The notes: generated by a model from the letters alone, not told the origin. DNA of 64,000 nt from Brachycybe producta (GCA_036925085.1 JAUPFP010000004.1:2742001-2806000), one strand, 5' to 3'. Numbered from the stretch's first letter, positions 1 to 13,701 are shown. Numbers and translations are program-made.

Positions 1-657
1 CTTGGCTTCACTTTCAAAATAACTTTTCACTGACAAAATGCGTCTGTTTCTTATTATCAGTAGCATCGTGACTTTTTATAGAATGATGGGGGAAGGGGGG
101 GGGGGGTGAACTGTCTAGTCGGTAGTTTAAAACTCGTCTTAATTATAGTTATTCGAGAGAAAAAATGATAGTCTCTTCTCTCTCAAGATTTTTAACTTTG
201 TAAACATCCAAGTTTCTTTTGGCTACGGATTTATATGAAATAAATTGCACATGCACAAACTGTAACATTAAAAAAAAATAATCTCAAAGATGTCTTCTTG
301 AACCACAAAATAAAATAAAATAAAAACCAGAATGATGCTAAAGAGAAAAAAATTCAAAACTAAATGGGATAGTAGAACAAACGCAATTGGGTACTTTTTT
401 GTGTAAATGCTTGAATTTCTGCTAAGAAAACAAGTTTTAAAAAACATTCTCCCTCAAGCTTGTGAGGAAAAAAACAAGCAATAAATAATTGCTATTTGAA
501 TGTATTATTTTCGTTTTGTGGAAAAAAAACTCTCTTCGTACTGATAATTGACATTAAGTGATAACAACAATAATCAGATGGGTTCTTTCATAGAACTCAA
601 AAGTGTTTAACTAACAAAAATCAATGTAAATAATAATTGCCAGTATCTATGTCTTTC

Positions 658-762
<105 letters not shown>

Positions 763-1835
763 AGCCAGGAACATATTAAAATTTTCATGTTTTTACAGAA
801 ACATCCGTTTTCTTGCAGCTGTGCCAAAAGCTAAAAATATTACAAATCCACCATGTGCATGCATGTGAATGTGTGTGTGTAAAAGTAGCCTATGTATGCG
901 TACAGTATTTATATAGATGCGTCACGCAATGTGAAATCTTAAAAAAATATCTTGTGTTAAGCTTTTTCAACTTAAGATTAGCAAAAAAACATTCACTGCA
1001 TCTTTATGCCAGAAAAAAAAAACCAACATATACTGTATTCAAAGACAAACAAAGTTTCCTTGCACGGAGAATAAAAACAGGAACATTTAATCATTTGTGT
1101 TCTCCCTCCATTTAAAAAAAAATTAGTGAAAGCATATGCTGTAATCCACAGTTAACTATGAATTATTATATGCAGCTCTTACTTAAAATAGAAATACAAG
1201 CAAACGAGCCACAACAAAACAAATCCTATGAGAAAAGCAAGAAGGAAAAACTTAGCAATAGTAAGAACAGCAACTTGAGCCCTCTAAACAAGATTCCAAC
1301 TTGGAATAACATATTTTATAGAGTATTCTTTGAATTTGAAAAATTACTCCGCAAGTAACTAAGAAAGCCTTTAGCAGCGGGACAACAGTACAATTGCAGC
1401 AAATGCAAACTGCAGTGTCAAAATCCAAAGAAGTAAACACAACAACAATTGCAATGTGTTCTGTGGTGCAGCTGACATAATACATTGTCAGAAAATTAGA
1501 AGCCCAATAATACAACTTGATGCCCATGCATAAAATCTCCTGCAAGTAAACCTACCATTGTCAAACCACCCTAGGAATAAACACGCACTAATCGAACATG
1601 GTTTATCTATGAGAGGGTTCAAGTAGAAATACAATGCAAATAATGCAAGAAAATTCACAAGTAAACCTAATTTTACTTACGCAGTTGAGACAACAGTTTG
1701 CATAATCGATTGGAAACCTTTTTTAGAAAAAATATTAAGAAAAAATTCAGAATTATTTTTAGCAACAATAATGGCAGGAAAATATAATGATAAAAGTATT
1801 TTATGACGATATGTTTAAAATATACTTTTTATTTT

Positions 1836-1967
1836 ACAGTAGAAACCGTTTAACACAAAATTTAAGGAACCAGAATGTTTTTTTCCTAAAGCATGTTTAT
1901 GATATTCTAATAGACCGGCCCGTAAAAATATTTCGTATTATCCGTTTTTGTATTAAACGGTTTCGAA
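1836..1967. mobile_element. pogo-like MITE copy 1
   Basis: It begins ACAGTAGAAACCGTTTAAC and ends with the inverted complement (GTATTAAACGGTTTCG). The same ends recur at 21315-21389 and 21534-21602. The CAGTAGAAACC terminus resembles pogo/Tigger-type ends of the Tc1/mariner superfamily. That assignment is from memory of the ends only, because no transposase is present. Confidence 0.6.
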
Positions 1968-2219
1968 ATCATTATCCATTATAATATATAAAAACATTAG
2001 ATTTTCACCATCAAAACCTGTCATTAAAATTTTCTTTAAAAAAACCTTTTCCTCTTTTAACATTGCTTATGAAAAGATTATTTCCACTTAATATTGAATG
2101 TCAACCTTATGCCATTAACTACAGAATAACTATTTCTCATTTTATTATAGGTGCCATTCGAACACTTGAATCGAAATATGTGCCATAGCAGAACTTAACC
2201 CCACTTTAGCAACAAAAAA

Positions 2220-5200
2220 ATGAATAACGACAATAAACAAAAAGTGGAATTCGATGACGAAGATGACAACAGGTCAATGGACACAGACAACGTTTTCTAC
2301 GACGACGACAGCCACCACACACCGCAAGATTACACTGCAGAAGAAATACAAAATGAAAATAGTCGCAAACACAGTTACGACAGTCGAGAATCTGCAAGCG
2401 AAGGAAGTAACCTGAGCGAAAGTCCATGTGATTCACTATCGCATAACCTAAGACCATTAAGTATGGAAAGTCCATACTCCAGTACGTGTACTGTCGAAGA
2501 CATTGGTCGTGAAAACAAACAAGAATTGATACTGTTTAGTGGTAACCCATTCCAGACAGAAAAAGAATTTATCAATTATTTAATGTCACTTCCGTCATCC
2601 AAAGCGGAAAGTACGACAACCCTTCATCAAATTCCTCTTCCCGTAGTACTTTCAAACAGTAAAGCGTTGGTGACATTAAAACCGAATCAAACGCAAACGA
2701 CCAGTGGAACGCAAAGTCCCAAAGTTGGTCTCGATCATTTAGAAAATCTTTGCAAACTGATGGAACAATTGGGAGAACTTCGAGAACAAAACTGTAAATT
2801 ACAAAAAAGAGTTCAATATCTGGAAGAGATGAGATGCCTCAATGAAATGAGAAAAGATCTGAAAGAGGCATTAGAAGTTGCAACAACTTATACGTCAACA
2901 ATGCAAAAAATGAATGAAAATAATCCGGAAACAGCATCCCATAATGCACATTCATTAAGGGAAGAAGAAAATCTAAAGAGATTTTCAAAAAGTGACGTGA
3001 AACTTAGAAAATCAGCTTTGAAACAAGAAAAACAAAAAAGACGTGGACGCAGTCAAAGTATGGGTGACAGTATCGAACAGTCGCAACCTGGAAATATTCC
3101 TTCGGCAACAACAACAACCGGTACCTCCGGACAGTCCGGTAAAGCTAAAGTATCGAAATGGACAAAAGTTAAGGAGGCGCTCAAGTGGGAACGGGCTCAA
3201 GTGGATAACCGAGCATCCACTGGTAGTAGCAGCATAACGACAACCAGCGGAGGAGGAGGAGGAGGAAGTGGAGACACTCGAAGTTCCTTTTATGTAGATG
3301 GTAACCACCCCTCACAACGGTTAATGGCTTCGAAAGGAAACGTTAGCCTAGCAAAAACATCAAAGCCACAACATACTTTAAGCGATGTTATGCTTCATGG
3401 TAATCTTCAGAGACTTCCTGCAAATCAAAATACTGATGTCACTCATTATCCTTCTTCTTGGAGAACCAGTGATCTTAGTTATGACGGTTGTGGCAGTGGT
3501 GAAGTCAGTGCACCTTCCTTCTTTTTTCGAGACTCTTATGTTGACACATCTTCTAACGATGATGACGATGATGATGAACATTACTTGAAAGAAATGGAAC
3601 GAATAGCAAGTAAAATGACAAATTAAAAAAAGTTCCATAATTAATTAATCACAGATTTGTTATGAATTTTGTAGTGGCTAAGTAAATTCGCTATAGCAGT
3701 GTTGGAAAACATTTACATAATTAGTGATTTTATTTATTTAATTAATTATTAATTATACTGTATAATTGTTTCAGAAGCTACCTAATTATACAATTGTTTC
3801 AAAAGCAACATAATTAATTATATAATTATTCCAGAAGCAACATAATTAATTATATAATTGTTTCAGAAGCAACATAATTAATTATATAATTGTTTCAGAA
3901 GCAACATAATTAATTATATAATTATTCCAGAAGCAACGTAATTAATTATATAATTGTTTCAGAATTAACAATGTTAAAAATTTCTCATTTTTAAACTGTT
4001 AAAAAGTTTACTTTTAAATATATCATCACAAATATATTTGAAAAAAATTACAAATTAACCACATTTAGAAAGAATCGATCGTTTTATTTTCATCAATGCT
4101 GCAGAAAAACAATATATATATATTTTTAAAAAATCGTAAAATAGTTTCGAGTATTAAATGAAACTAGAAGATCAAACGAAGGTTCACTGACAATGTTCCT
4201 GATGACGTCTTTAAAAATGAATTTCATAGCAGTTTCGAAAAAATCTTTTGTTTTACACTCTTAAGATGTTTTATATGAATACCTGATTTTCAAACTCTGG
4301 TCATTTTGCATTTCAGAAGCAAAAAACTAAAGAAAAACTGAAAGTGTATTAGAAACTAATATAGAACTTCAGCTAAATCATTTAAAATTATTTTCATGTT
4401 GATGATGTCTTTCAAAATAAAATTTTGATGGATAAAAATTAAAAATCATCGTCAGCTTAAATTTGATTGACTTCCAAACTGCCACAAAAAGCTTATTTTA
4501 AAAGATATCAACCTACAATTACCCTTAAAGTGGTTAAGTGACCCTTCTAGTTTCAAACTTCACTTAATCAGGCTCCTGAAAGTCACAATAATCGGAGTTC
4601 TAGATGTGTTTACACTTCAAAATCACCTTAAGAGTTGTCAAAAACATGTAATTTTCACTTTAAAAAAAAGGTCATGAAAAGTTTATTTTTAAAGATTTAT
4701 TTCTGAAAATTATTACTAGGCCTTTAATTACTCTTCCAGTTTTTTTTTCTGCACCCTGTCCAAAAATGAAACGATTATAAATGTAAACGTTTATATTTCT
4801 TCTAACTTTATCACATAAAGCTGAAGGCAACAAACGACAATCACTCGGAGCAATGTTGGGTCTTGGCGAACAGTACTCCTCATTAGTATCTAGAAGAAAA
4901 TCCAGCCCAACACAAAGATTTTCTAATCAAGACCTCAACGTGGATGATACTCAAGGAAAGCCAATTTTCAATCACATCCATATGGTATATCCCCGAATTC
5001 CTTATTTATTTCTTGGTGTTTTCTCTCATATATTTATAGATCGTAAAGGACAATCACTGGATAGAAATGTGGATCCGAAAACTTTATCAAAACATGCAAT
5101 GACCGAAAAAGAATCCAAGAAGTTAGCCAAAGGCACATGGGGTAAAATGAAGAACATAATTCAAACGAGAAAAGACAGTCTGAAAAGGAAACATCGTAAA

Positions 5201-8200
5201 AGCGGTACCGACCAAGGATGTAACATTACACCCGATTTGTCCAGTGGTGATCTCTCTCTAGGTGGTGGTGACAACACCTGGGAAGATATCAACGATGCAA
5301 CTGGATGTTATTCGTCGAGAATGCATTACGATGATACTGCGGAACATTACGACAATCCGTCCGCGTTAGGACAATCGAAAAGTAAACACTCCTCCTCTTC
5401 CTCGAATTATGGAATGGAAGACATTGGAATGGAAATGTTTACACACGATAAAATGATGAAAAATAAGGCAAACAAGTTAAGACCACAACAACTTACTATT
5501 CAAGCACCTCCAACAGAAGAACAACATTTTATTAGGCAAAGTGGTGTCACTACTCAATCGGGATATTCTCCAACCTCTAATCGGAAATCAAAATGGACTA
5601 AAGTGAAAAAGGTTCTTCTCAATAAACGAGAAGATGAAACAAACTCTCTTCCTGCAAGTCCAACTAATCCAAAAGATTTTTGCTATGATGATGATCTCAA
5701 GCTGTTAGAAGGTTTGAATTTTTTTCTTGTAAAAATTTTGTGAAAATGGTGAAGTTTTTTTTTTTTAACAATTTTTCAAAATTGTCAAATATGTAGTTAA
5801 AAATGATTTCCAAATTGCCATACAAAGTTTATTTTAAAGATAATTACAAAAATACTTCCAATATGCTTGCCTACTATGAGCATATTCTAGTTTCTAATAA
5901 ACATAGTGTTTTTTTTATAAATTTCTTAAAAGTTTATCATTTATGTCATTGTATGAACAGCATTTCTCATCAAACTAACTGAAGGTGGCTTTATATATCT
6001 TTTTTGGACGCAAAAACGTTAAAAAACCTTTTTAGAAACAACATTACAACAAAAAATCAAATTGTTTTCAAAACTAGAATGATAGAAGATTATGCTAAAA
6101 GTTTTTTCATGATAATATTTTAAAAAATAAACATTTTATAGTAATTTTAGAATGGTTCATTTTCTGCTTCTTAAAATCTACATTACACAAAATTTTCTTT
6201 CGCCTTTTTCAAACTGACATAAATATCACGTTCTAGTCTAGTTTCTAAAACACTTTGGACTTATTCGTAATGTTTCTCCTAAAAAAAAAAGTTTACATGA
6301 AATCACCTAAAATTTCTCAAAACCGTAGGGGAGTTCAACTATGGAGTCACCTTTTAAAAAACTACTTCTCATAATGTATCATTTGTGATTTTGGTAGAAT
6401 ATTTTTCGGAAGAAAAAGACTGGGATACACAATCTAAACATAACTACGAAACAGCAACCGAATCGGATAAATGTCAACTATCCACAGATGCTAGACGTAA
6501 TCTAGAGGAACTCCAAAGAAACGTTAGCCAAGAATTCTGTAAGAAATTACAAGAATGGGAAAGACTTCGAAGAGCACCGACAAAACAATTGCAACAACTA
6601 CCAACATCCGATTTGGACAGAAAAGGATCAACAAATAAACCGTCCAAAAGTAAAGCTGACAAGTCAAAAGATAAACAACCACATGATAGAGATCACAAAG
6701 ATTGCAAACACCGAGAAAAAGAATTACAATGGTTGGAAAAACAACTTCAAAAGATCGAAAGAGAAAAACAACGACTTGCAAAAGAACGTCAAAAGTATTT
6801 AGAACGAGAAGCGAGACTAGAAAAAATGAAACAAACAATGATGAAACCATCCATAAAAAACGAAATACTTGTCAGAACATCAGCAGGTGAATTTCGTTTC
6901 GAAGGCATTTCGCAAACCTTCACTCGTAAACTATACGAATGGGAAGCGATGAAAGGTATCGGACCTGAAGTTTCGACAATCGCTCTTCTTGACTCTCAGC
7001 AATATCAGCCACAAAGATCTCACTCTGTAAAAAACGCATCCAAAACAACAGATGACAAACCAAACTTACTCTTAGCACCTCCCGTTCTGAAATACGGTCG
7101 TTTGGATCGTAGTCGATCACGGTCCGACGGGAGCATTGCAGACATTGTAAACGTCCAGACATCCACCACATCTCTAGTTCACAACGACATGTTGGCAGAC
7201 GATGTCTTCATTGACGACATGGGTCATTCTCGTGCTAACTCTGAGCCCGATATCGTGTTTGTATCGAGTGAACCTCCTTGCGCAGTCGAAGTCGAAGAGA
7301 TGCACTACGAAGAATCGATTCCGTGTTTGGAAATTCCGGCAGTTCGTATCGAAGAGCCAATCTACAGTTACACACCTTCCGAAGTGACACATCTCATCGA
7401 CAGCAGTGGAAGTAGTGATGCCGAAAAAGAATGTAAACGTCAAATCGATGTGACAACAAAAGCTGCGGCTGCTGCTGCTGCTGTTATAGTTGCTGCTGCT
7501 GAAGAAAAAGAAGATGCAGATCAACTTAAGAGGTAATTGAAGTTTTTTTTTTTTTAAAAAAAATGTAATTTAGACAAAAATCTAGATTGAAATGTTTAGT
7601 TTTTTTACAAGCAACTTTTACAAAAAATTCAAAGTCGAGAATATTCCTGAAAATAATGACATATTCATGTTGATATCCTTGAAAATAAACTTTAAATGGC
7701 AGTTTTAAAAAGCCTTTTTTCACATTAAGTTGGCCAAATTAGCCATAAGAATGTAGTTAAGTGTTTATTTTTGAAAGTCATCGTAGATGGACAAGTTTAC
7801 CGTTTTACAAGTGATTCAAAGTTCTGAAATTTCAATAGTAGGCCTATTCCTGAAGCTAAACGCCGTTTTCATGGCAATATCTTTAAAAAATAAAACTTTA
7901 GGGGGCGGTTTTAAAATGCAATTATTCGTTTTCACATTAAGTCGGCCAAATTAGCGATTAGAATGTAGTAAAAGTTTCAATTTCAAAGACATAGTCGTAG
8001 ATTGAAATGTTTAGCTTTTTACAAGCGACTTTTATATAAGGAATATAAGTTTGTTTGAAACTTCAAAAATATCCTTGAAAATAATGACATATCTATGGCG
8101 ATATCTTTAAAAATTAAACACTAATTGGTAGTTTTAAGTTTTCCTTTTCACTTTTCACTTTTAAGTTGGTCAAATTAGCCATAAAAATGCAGTAAGTATT

Positions 8201-11200
8201 TTATTTTCAAAGACATTGTAATGAAAATGTCAATAATAAATAAAGTTGCTTCTAAAAACACAATATTTGAACTAATGTCTAAAGAAAATTGACTATTTTG
8301 TTCAAGCTTAAACAAATCTATTAGGAACACTGAAACCAATTTAATTCAAACTGAAACGACTATGAAAAATGACATATGTAAACAACTCGAGAGTGAACTG
8401 GAAGACATCGATGACAGAATGAAAATTATGTTTCAACAACATGCCGAAGAAATCCGTAAATATATTTATTTATCAATAACTTATATGCATTTTAAATATT
8501 TTAAATATTCTTTTTTCCGATTTATGAAGAGGATGATGATGAAAAACAACTGGAATTGATAGAAGATCTGAGAGCCAGAATTCAAGAGATAGAAAAAGCT
8601 AGCGAGGTTCTCGAAAAAGAAAGAGTAGATCTTCAGGTAAAGTAAAAAAAATAATAGGTGATATTTGTTTCGTTCTAAATTTTAAGCATCAATTTTTGTA
8701 AGTAAAATATGTTTGTTTTAATTAATATAAAAAGAACGCTTTTGTGGAACAAGAAGAAGCATCATCTGCAATCTCATTACAAGAAACGACACCAGAAACA
8801 TTGGAAACCTCTACTCAATTAAGCAAGTTTAAGAGAAAAATGCGGAGTTTTTCTTTTTGTCTTGAAACTAATCGTTTTGAAATTATTGAAAAGAAATTCC
8901 AGAGAAACAGAAAACTAACGTCAGAAAAAAGGAAGGTGTCGTCAAAATTCAAGCAATTTCAACTGAACTTTTGCAACAGGTAAATTCAAAGTGAAAAATT
9001 CAAAGTTTTTTATTTGAAAACACTCACAAAATCTGGTATTAATAATGACCGTATAATTTAGATAAAAATGTCTCAACATCATCGGATAAAATGTCAAAAT
9101 TAGAATTCTCATTAAACGTTTTTTTAATACTTCTAATTGTATGTTTTGTGAGATACGGCCACGAAAACATAAATTCGTTATTATTTTGAAAACTTCAATT
9201 GTTATTTTAAAATTCGTTTTTTTAATTTCTATGTCATTTTTAATTAGTGAAATTCGTATAAATATTCAATTATTTTGTTAATATTTTTTCCTTTAGATAT
9301 TCTAAGGTAATTTCCAATAAATAATTTTAAAAGAAATCAATAAACTACAAGTTTAAGGTCGATTATTGTTATTTAAAGGTATGGGTTACTGATTGCTTTA
9401 ATCAGTTTAAGCATTTGTGTGTTTTTTTAAAGGTACAGGTATTTGTCTATAACATGGGTGGCCGGCCAACCAATGTACAAAGGGCCACTGGTGGCCGGCC
9501 GACGTTTACTAACGAATTCCTTGAAATACTGCATGTGTGCTTTATGTTCAAATTTTGAGCCACAGTTCTTTGAATTGGTGAAAAAGAATGTCAGGTGTCT
9601 CATTAAATTGAAATGTTTTAAAATATATGTGTACGAGAGTTCATTTCTAATTTTTAACTAACTTATGGCCCAAAAAAATAAGGTTGGCCACCCGAAATTT
9701 ATAGTAAAGATTACTGACTATTATTTTGTTAAATAGAATATTTATTTTCAAATTTCTAAGGCCAAAACACTGGAAGAAGCTCTAGTTGAAAGAAATGCAA
9801 CAATAAAACAACTACAGTGGGAACTGGTACAGCGAGATTTGTCTACAAAAATACTAGAAGAAGAACTACATCATGGAAAAGAAATTGACAATTCCTCCAA
9901 GAAAAAGGGTAATCACAATCGATCTTGGTCTTCGGTGGATGGAGCTTACGCCTCTCCTGGAACCAACCGAGAAAAGGTAAGACATTCGTGTTTACAAAGT
10001 GCTTTAAAAATTATGTTTGAATTTTTAAAGGACAATTCTCCAAAAGTTCTGACACCGAAACCATCACCGTTACTTGGACGCTTAAACAATTCAGAATGTG
10101 CAGCTGCTCTTCCTACAGAAATTACTAATAAAGTACGAGAACTAAAGACAGAACTGATGCGTCTGTGGAGTTCGGGAGGTATTTCTTCGCCGTTGGAATT
10201 ATTTTTCTGCACCAATGATGCCATTTACACTTAAGATGGTTTATGGGCAGCTGATTCTCGAACTCTTGATTATTCTGTCTTTCAGAAGCAATATTAAAAA
10301 AATTAGGAAGTGTTTTAGAAACTAGAACTTCTAGAAGGATAGCTCAATCACTTAATTTCATGTTGATATCTTTTTGAATAAATTTTTTGTGGACAAAAAT
10401 GAAAAAAATATCGCTTGGGTCATATTCAAGCTGACATAAAAAGCGTATTTTAAAAGAAATCAAACATGAAAATAGTTTTTTTTTAAAAACACATTCAAGT
10501 TTCTCTTCAAACTTGCATCTTCTGAAAGACAGAAAGAATAATCAAGAGTTGAGAGTCGTTTACACTTTAACAAACGATTTTTTTTTCTTACAGAATCAAC
10601 TACTTCAGATCAAGGTATCGAAGAACAACTCCCCTGTTATATGAAAGAAGTAAGATTCATTATATCACGTTAACAGAATCTACAGAAACTAAACTAAAAT
10701 AATATCTCATTTACAAATACTTGCAGGCTTCTCAGGGTAAACACAAAGAAATGAACGAGAAAGATCCGACACAAAAAGCACCACAAACGAATGAGAAACA
10801 AACTTATGAAACAACAGGAAAAGAAGTCGAGATTCCAAAGTTTGTCGACTCCAAGCTGAATACGAAAACAACAAAGTGTGGTGTTCCTGTTGGTGGTGGC
10901 GAAGAGACTATAGTAAGTGCAAGACGAGTTTCGGACACTTCTGTACCTCAAGATCTACAGATAACACCAGAATTCGGAAGACAACACAGAAGAAATATCA
11001 GTCGAATACCAAAAAGTCCAGATGTGAAGAAGTCTAGAACTCCAACAGCATCAGAGTTACCACCGACATCATTGTGTAATAAAGATACTAAAGAGTTACA
11101 CCATGAAGTATCCACTACAATTACACCAAAATTAAGTAAACTCTGCCGTTATGCACAATCTCCCATTATGTATCCACGCAATGAAATGGTCAGACAGCAG

Positions 11201-13405
11201 AAAGTAGATGACTTCAAAGACAACGATCAAAGTCAATCTTCATCTATTACGGTCGATGCAGCCTCCGTAAACTATACAGTTAGTTTGAAAAAGAAACCTA
11301 CGAATGAAAAGAAAGCAGTGGAAGAGAACGATCAATATGAACAACAAGTGAAAACATCTTCTAAAAGTAGTATCATGACTGGACCAACCACATCCTCGAT
11401 CCCTAAGCCCTGCAGCAATATGGACAAAAAGAATTCAACAGTGACCGAAGAAGAATTTCAAAAGAAGAAAGACAACCCAACTGTTACGAGTGAATCTGTC
11501 ACGAAACATAAAGAAAAAAACCTTGGAACACATTCACTTTTAAGACAGAATGCCGAAGATTTGATAAGTTCCAGTGATACAGACACTGAAGGGTCTGGCG
11601 TTACTTTTACCATAAACATTGCCAACAAAGAACGTAATAAAAAGTCAAGCGAAGAAGCCGAAAAGAAGCTAAAACCTGTCAAATCAGATACAAATGGCAG
11701 CAGCATGTTGAAGAAAATTTCTTCAAATACTTTACGCACACCTCCAATGTCGAGAGCAAGTGCAATTTCATCTCCACCTCAAAGTCCTATCGCACCCTGG
11801 AGAAAATCAAATGCTAATAACGACAAAACATTCACTTCTGGTCAAAGTAAAATACAATTAACTCCAACTATGAAGTCAAAATTATTGGATGGACATTCCA
11901 GTCATCAGATTCCGATGAAACCTGACGAAGAAATACAAAAGGAGGGCGATAGGAACAATCTGTTTTTGGCAATTGTAGCCGAAACAGCACCAGAAACTCC
12001 AGTTGTCAAGTCTCGCAGTACTCGTAAACTTAAACTTCCAACAACAGTGAAAACAACAGATTCCGGAACAAACAGCAGTTGCGGATCTCCTCTCCTCGAA
12101 CCATCACCATTGATTCATCGAAAAGGACTCGTTCGATCATCAAAAGAAACAGCTCCAAATGTGAAAATGATGGTTGAAAAATTCAACAAGAAAATAATTC
12201 AAGAGCAGAGTTCTCCTACAATGATACGAAGTCCTCACTTGGGTTTGCAAAGAAAAGGATTCTCCTATAGTGGAGTTCAGAAGTCCACTAGCTTTTCCGC
12301 GGCGCAAGAAACACCAGTAAGCGACAGTGTCGTAAAATCAGCAAGTGCAGGCATCATCGAAGAATCTACCTCGCGCTTCTTTGGTCAACGGTATTCGCAA
12401 TCGCCAGAATTGTCCAAAAAACAAACAATGCCTTCAATGTCCTGGGCAAGTCAACCTGTTGGTATTGCAAGTAGAATTCCGAGGTCATTGAAGTCCATAC
12501 TCGAACAGGACAGTATTGACACTATTAAAGAGACGACAGAAACTGAAAGTTCTTCTGTAAAATATGTCAACGAGAATGGAGGTGCAAGTACTTCCGCAAG
12601 ACGAATTCAAAGTCCAATAACCGACACAAAAAGCTTACATGCCAGAAAAGTTCGAGATGATTTTATGTCAAAGGCATCAATATCTTCGTCGTCTTCTTCA
12701 ACATCACCTGTTACAGAAAGGCACCCTTTTTCAACAACCGTATCATACACAACACCTCCAAGTACAAGTAAATTTGGTCTTTCGACACATTCGAAACATA
12801 CAAATATACCAGTACCAAAAAGTCCAAGTGAAGGACAAGTTGGACACTACAAAAAAGTTACATCTGAGACACCCGTTGCAACTACTTCAGAGTATCAAAA
12901 ACCCAAAAGTATTCTGAAACTATTACATAGAGAACCAAGAAGATCTTTAGAAACTAAGGAACCAATAACTGACAGTACAACAAAAATAATGAAATCTGCC
13001 AGTGCTGGAATAGTGGAAGACTCCATTACGAAACCCTCGAGTAGATCTTCGGAAGACCTCGCAATAAGAGATTCCAAGACACCGGAATCTCAGCAACAAC
13101 CACATAAAAGTGGACTCTTTCATTTCAAGTTTCGCAAAGCTAAAATAAAACAGAAGAAAGAAACTCTGAATACAGTCCAAGCACTTTGTCGACAAAGTCT
13201 GGTAGTCGACATTGAAGAAAGTGAAGATGGAAAATCAGGATTTAATTCTGATGGAAGACAAGATGAACTTCCCGAATGTGGTGGCGGTGGCACTCAATCG
13301 ACAGTGAGTGCCAGAAGTTGTCCATCATCACCAGAGTTACAGCCAAGACAAATCAGTAAAGGTGGATGGCTCACAAAACCGAAAATTCTTTTCAGATCAA
13401 AATGA
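2220..13405 (+). CDS. large coiled-coil, Ser/Thr-rich protein with two SKWTKVK motifs (unidentified)
   Basis: I do not recognise this gene. Phase-consistent exons are 2220-3609, 4821-5711, 6398-7532, 8325-8455, 8530-8636, 8735-~8826, ~8925-8979, 9761-9976, 10031-10178, 10594-10649 and 10727-13405, giving about 2,299 residues. An in-frame TAA at 2196 supports the start at 2220. A non-coding exon part begins at 2151. The 8.8-kb intron is uncertain: 8827-8924 and 8847-8893 both keep frame. Visible parts are an acidic N-terminus, a coiled coil at about 175-225, SKWTKVKEALKWE at 312, SKWTKVKKVL at 720, a Lys/Glu coiled coil at about 864-911, and then a conserved-looking block (FEGISQTF...KLYEWE) at about 926-959. 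Next come an Ala run, a further coiled coil over the small exons, and a last exon of 892 residues rich in Ser, Thr and Pro. That exon has basic patches and a repeated KSASAGI-EES/EDS motif. There is no signal peptide or membrane segment, so an intracellular scaffold or cytoskeletal role is plausible but unproven. A polyadenylation signal lies at 13495. Confidence 0.8.
3763..3968. repeat. 32-bp tandem repeat in intron 1
   Basis: About six copies of a 32-bp unit containing TTTCAGAAGCAACATAATTA, with point differences between units. They lie in the first coding intron of the coiled-coil gene. The TTTCAGAAGC core also occurs in the arms of the foldback MITE family described below, so the array may have grown from a fragment of that element. 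Confidence 0.85.
4256..4634. mobile_element. foldback MITE, family A (intron 1 copy)
   Basis: A palindromic element of about 375 bp. The left end starts CTTAAGATG and the right end is its complement (CACCTTAAG). Both arms contain, reading inward, a pyrimidine-rich CAGRAGC motif, then TTAGAAACTA, then a CATGTTGAT block, then a run resembling AAAATAAA. The same order recurs in the other family A copies. There is no open reading frame, so this is a non-autonomous DNA element of unknown superfamily. Confidence 0.75.
5985..6352. mobile_element. foldback MITE, family B copy 1
   Basis: It starts GTGGCTTTATATATC, continues TTTTTTGGACGCAAAAACGT, and ends CAAAACCGTAGGGGAGTTCA followed by a GGAGTCACC end. 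It is closely matched in the same orientation by 36492-36905. It lies in the second coding intron of the coiled-coil gene, ending 45 bp before the next exon. The interior shares the AAACTAGAATGATAG and AAAATAAAC blocks with family A, so A and B are probably related. Confidence 0.7.
7560..8260. repeat. three degenerate tandem copies of a ~220-bp unit
   Basis: The block AAGTTGGCCAAATTAGCCAT (near 7724) recurs in altered form near 7939 and 8164. It is flanked each time by related sequence: ATTGAAATGTTTAG, TTACAAGCGACTTTTA, and a segment like ATGACATATTCATGTTGATA. The spacing is about 215-225 bp. The array occupies most of the third coding intron of the coiled-coil gene (7533-8324), whose remaining sequence is unremarkable. 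Confidence 0.75.
9452..9700. mobile_element. MITE with GGGTGGCCGGCC ends
   Basis: The left end GGGTGGCCGGCCAACC and the right end GGTTGGCCACCCG form an imperfect inverted repeat about 245 bp apart. The element sits in the intron between 8979 and 9761 of the coiled-coil gene. The open frame across it has no coding support. Confidence 0.55.
10212..10572. mobile_element. foldback MITE, family A (nearly fills an intron)
   Basis: The left arm starts CTTAAGATGGTTTATG and contains CTTGATTATTCTGTCTTTCA. The right arm is its inverted partner, ending GTTTACACTTTAA. The host intron is 10179-10593, so only about 55 bp of it lies outside the element. Both arms read, inward, as a good 3' splice acceptor (pyrimidine-rich, then CAG). 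Confidence 0.78.
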
Positions 13406-13701
13406 AATGTAATTCACACTACCCTTTTTATATACAAAACGTGTTTGACATACAGCCCTAATTATTTATAATAATTTTGTAAGAAATTGTCAAAAATAAA
13501 GGTGTTAACACATTTATAAAGTGTCTATGCTTACTGATTTTATTGTGTGAATTTTATTTTACACATTATAAAATAATAAGTAATCAACTTTTTTTTGATC
13601 TGCAGATACAATGAAGAGGATAATAATTCCTCAAAATGAGTGTTCCAAATCTCCAAAATTAGAACCCAATGGCCACTCATGATTAACGCAAAAAACGTAT
13701 T

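Noticed and set aside
8827-8983. Continuation of the frame after 8826 to its stop
   Set aside because: The downstream coiled-coil sequence (VVKIQAISTELLQQ) is in another frame with a good donor at 8979, so a short intron is more likely than a gene end.
9443-9661. 72-residue frame in an intron
   Set aside because: It overlaps the MITE with GGGTGGCC ends and has no splice support.
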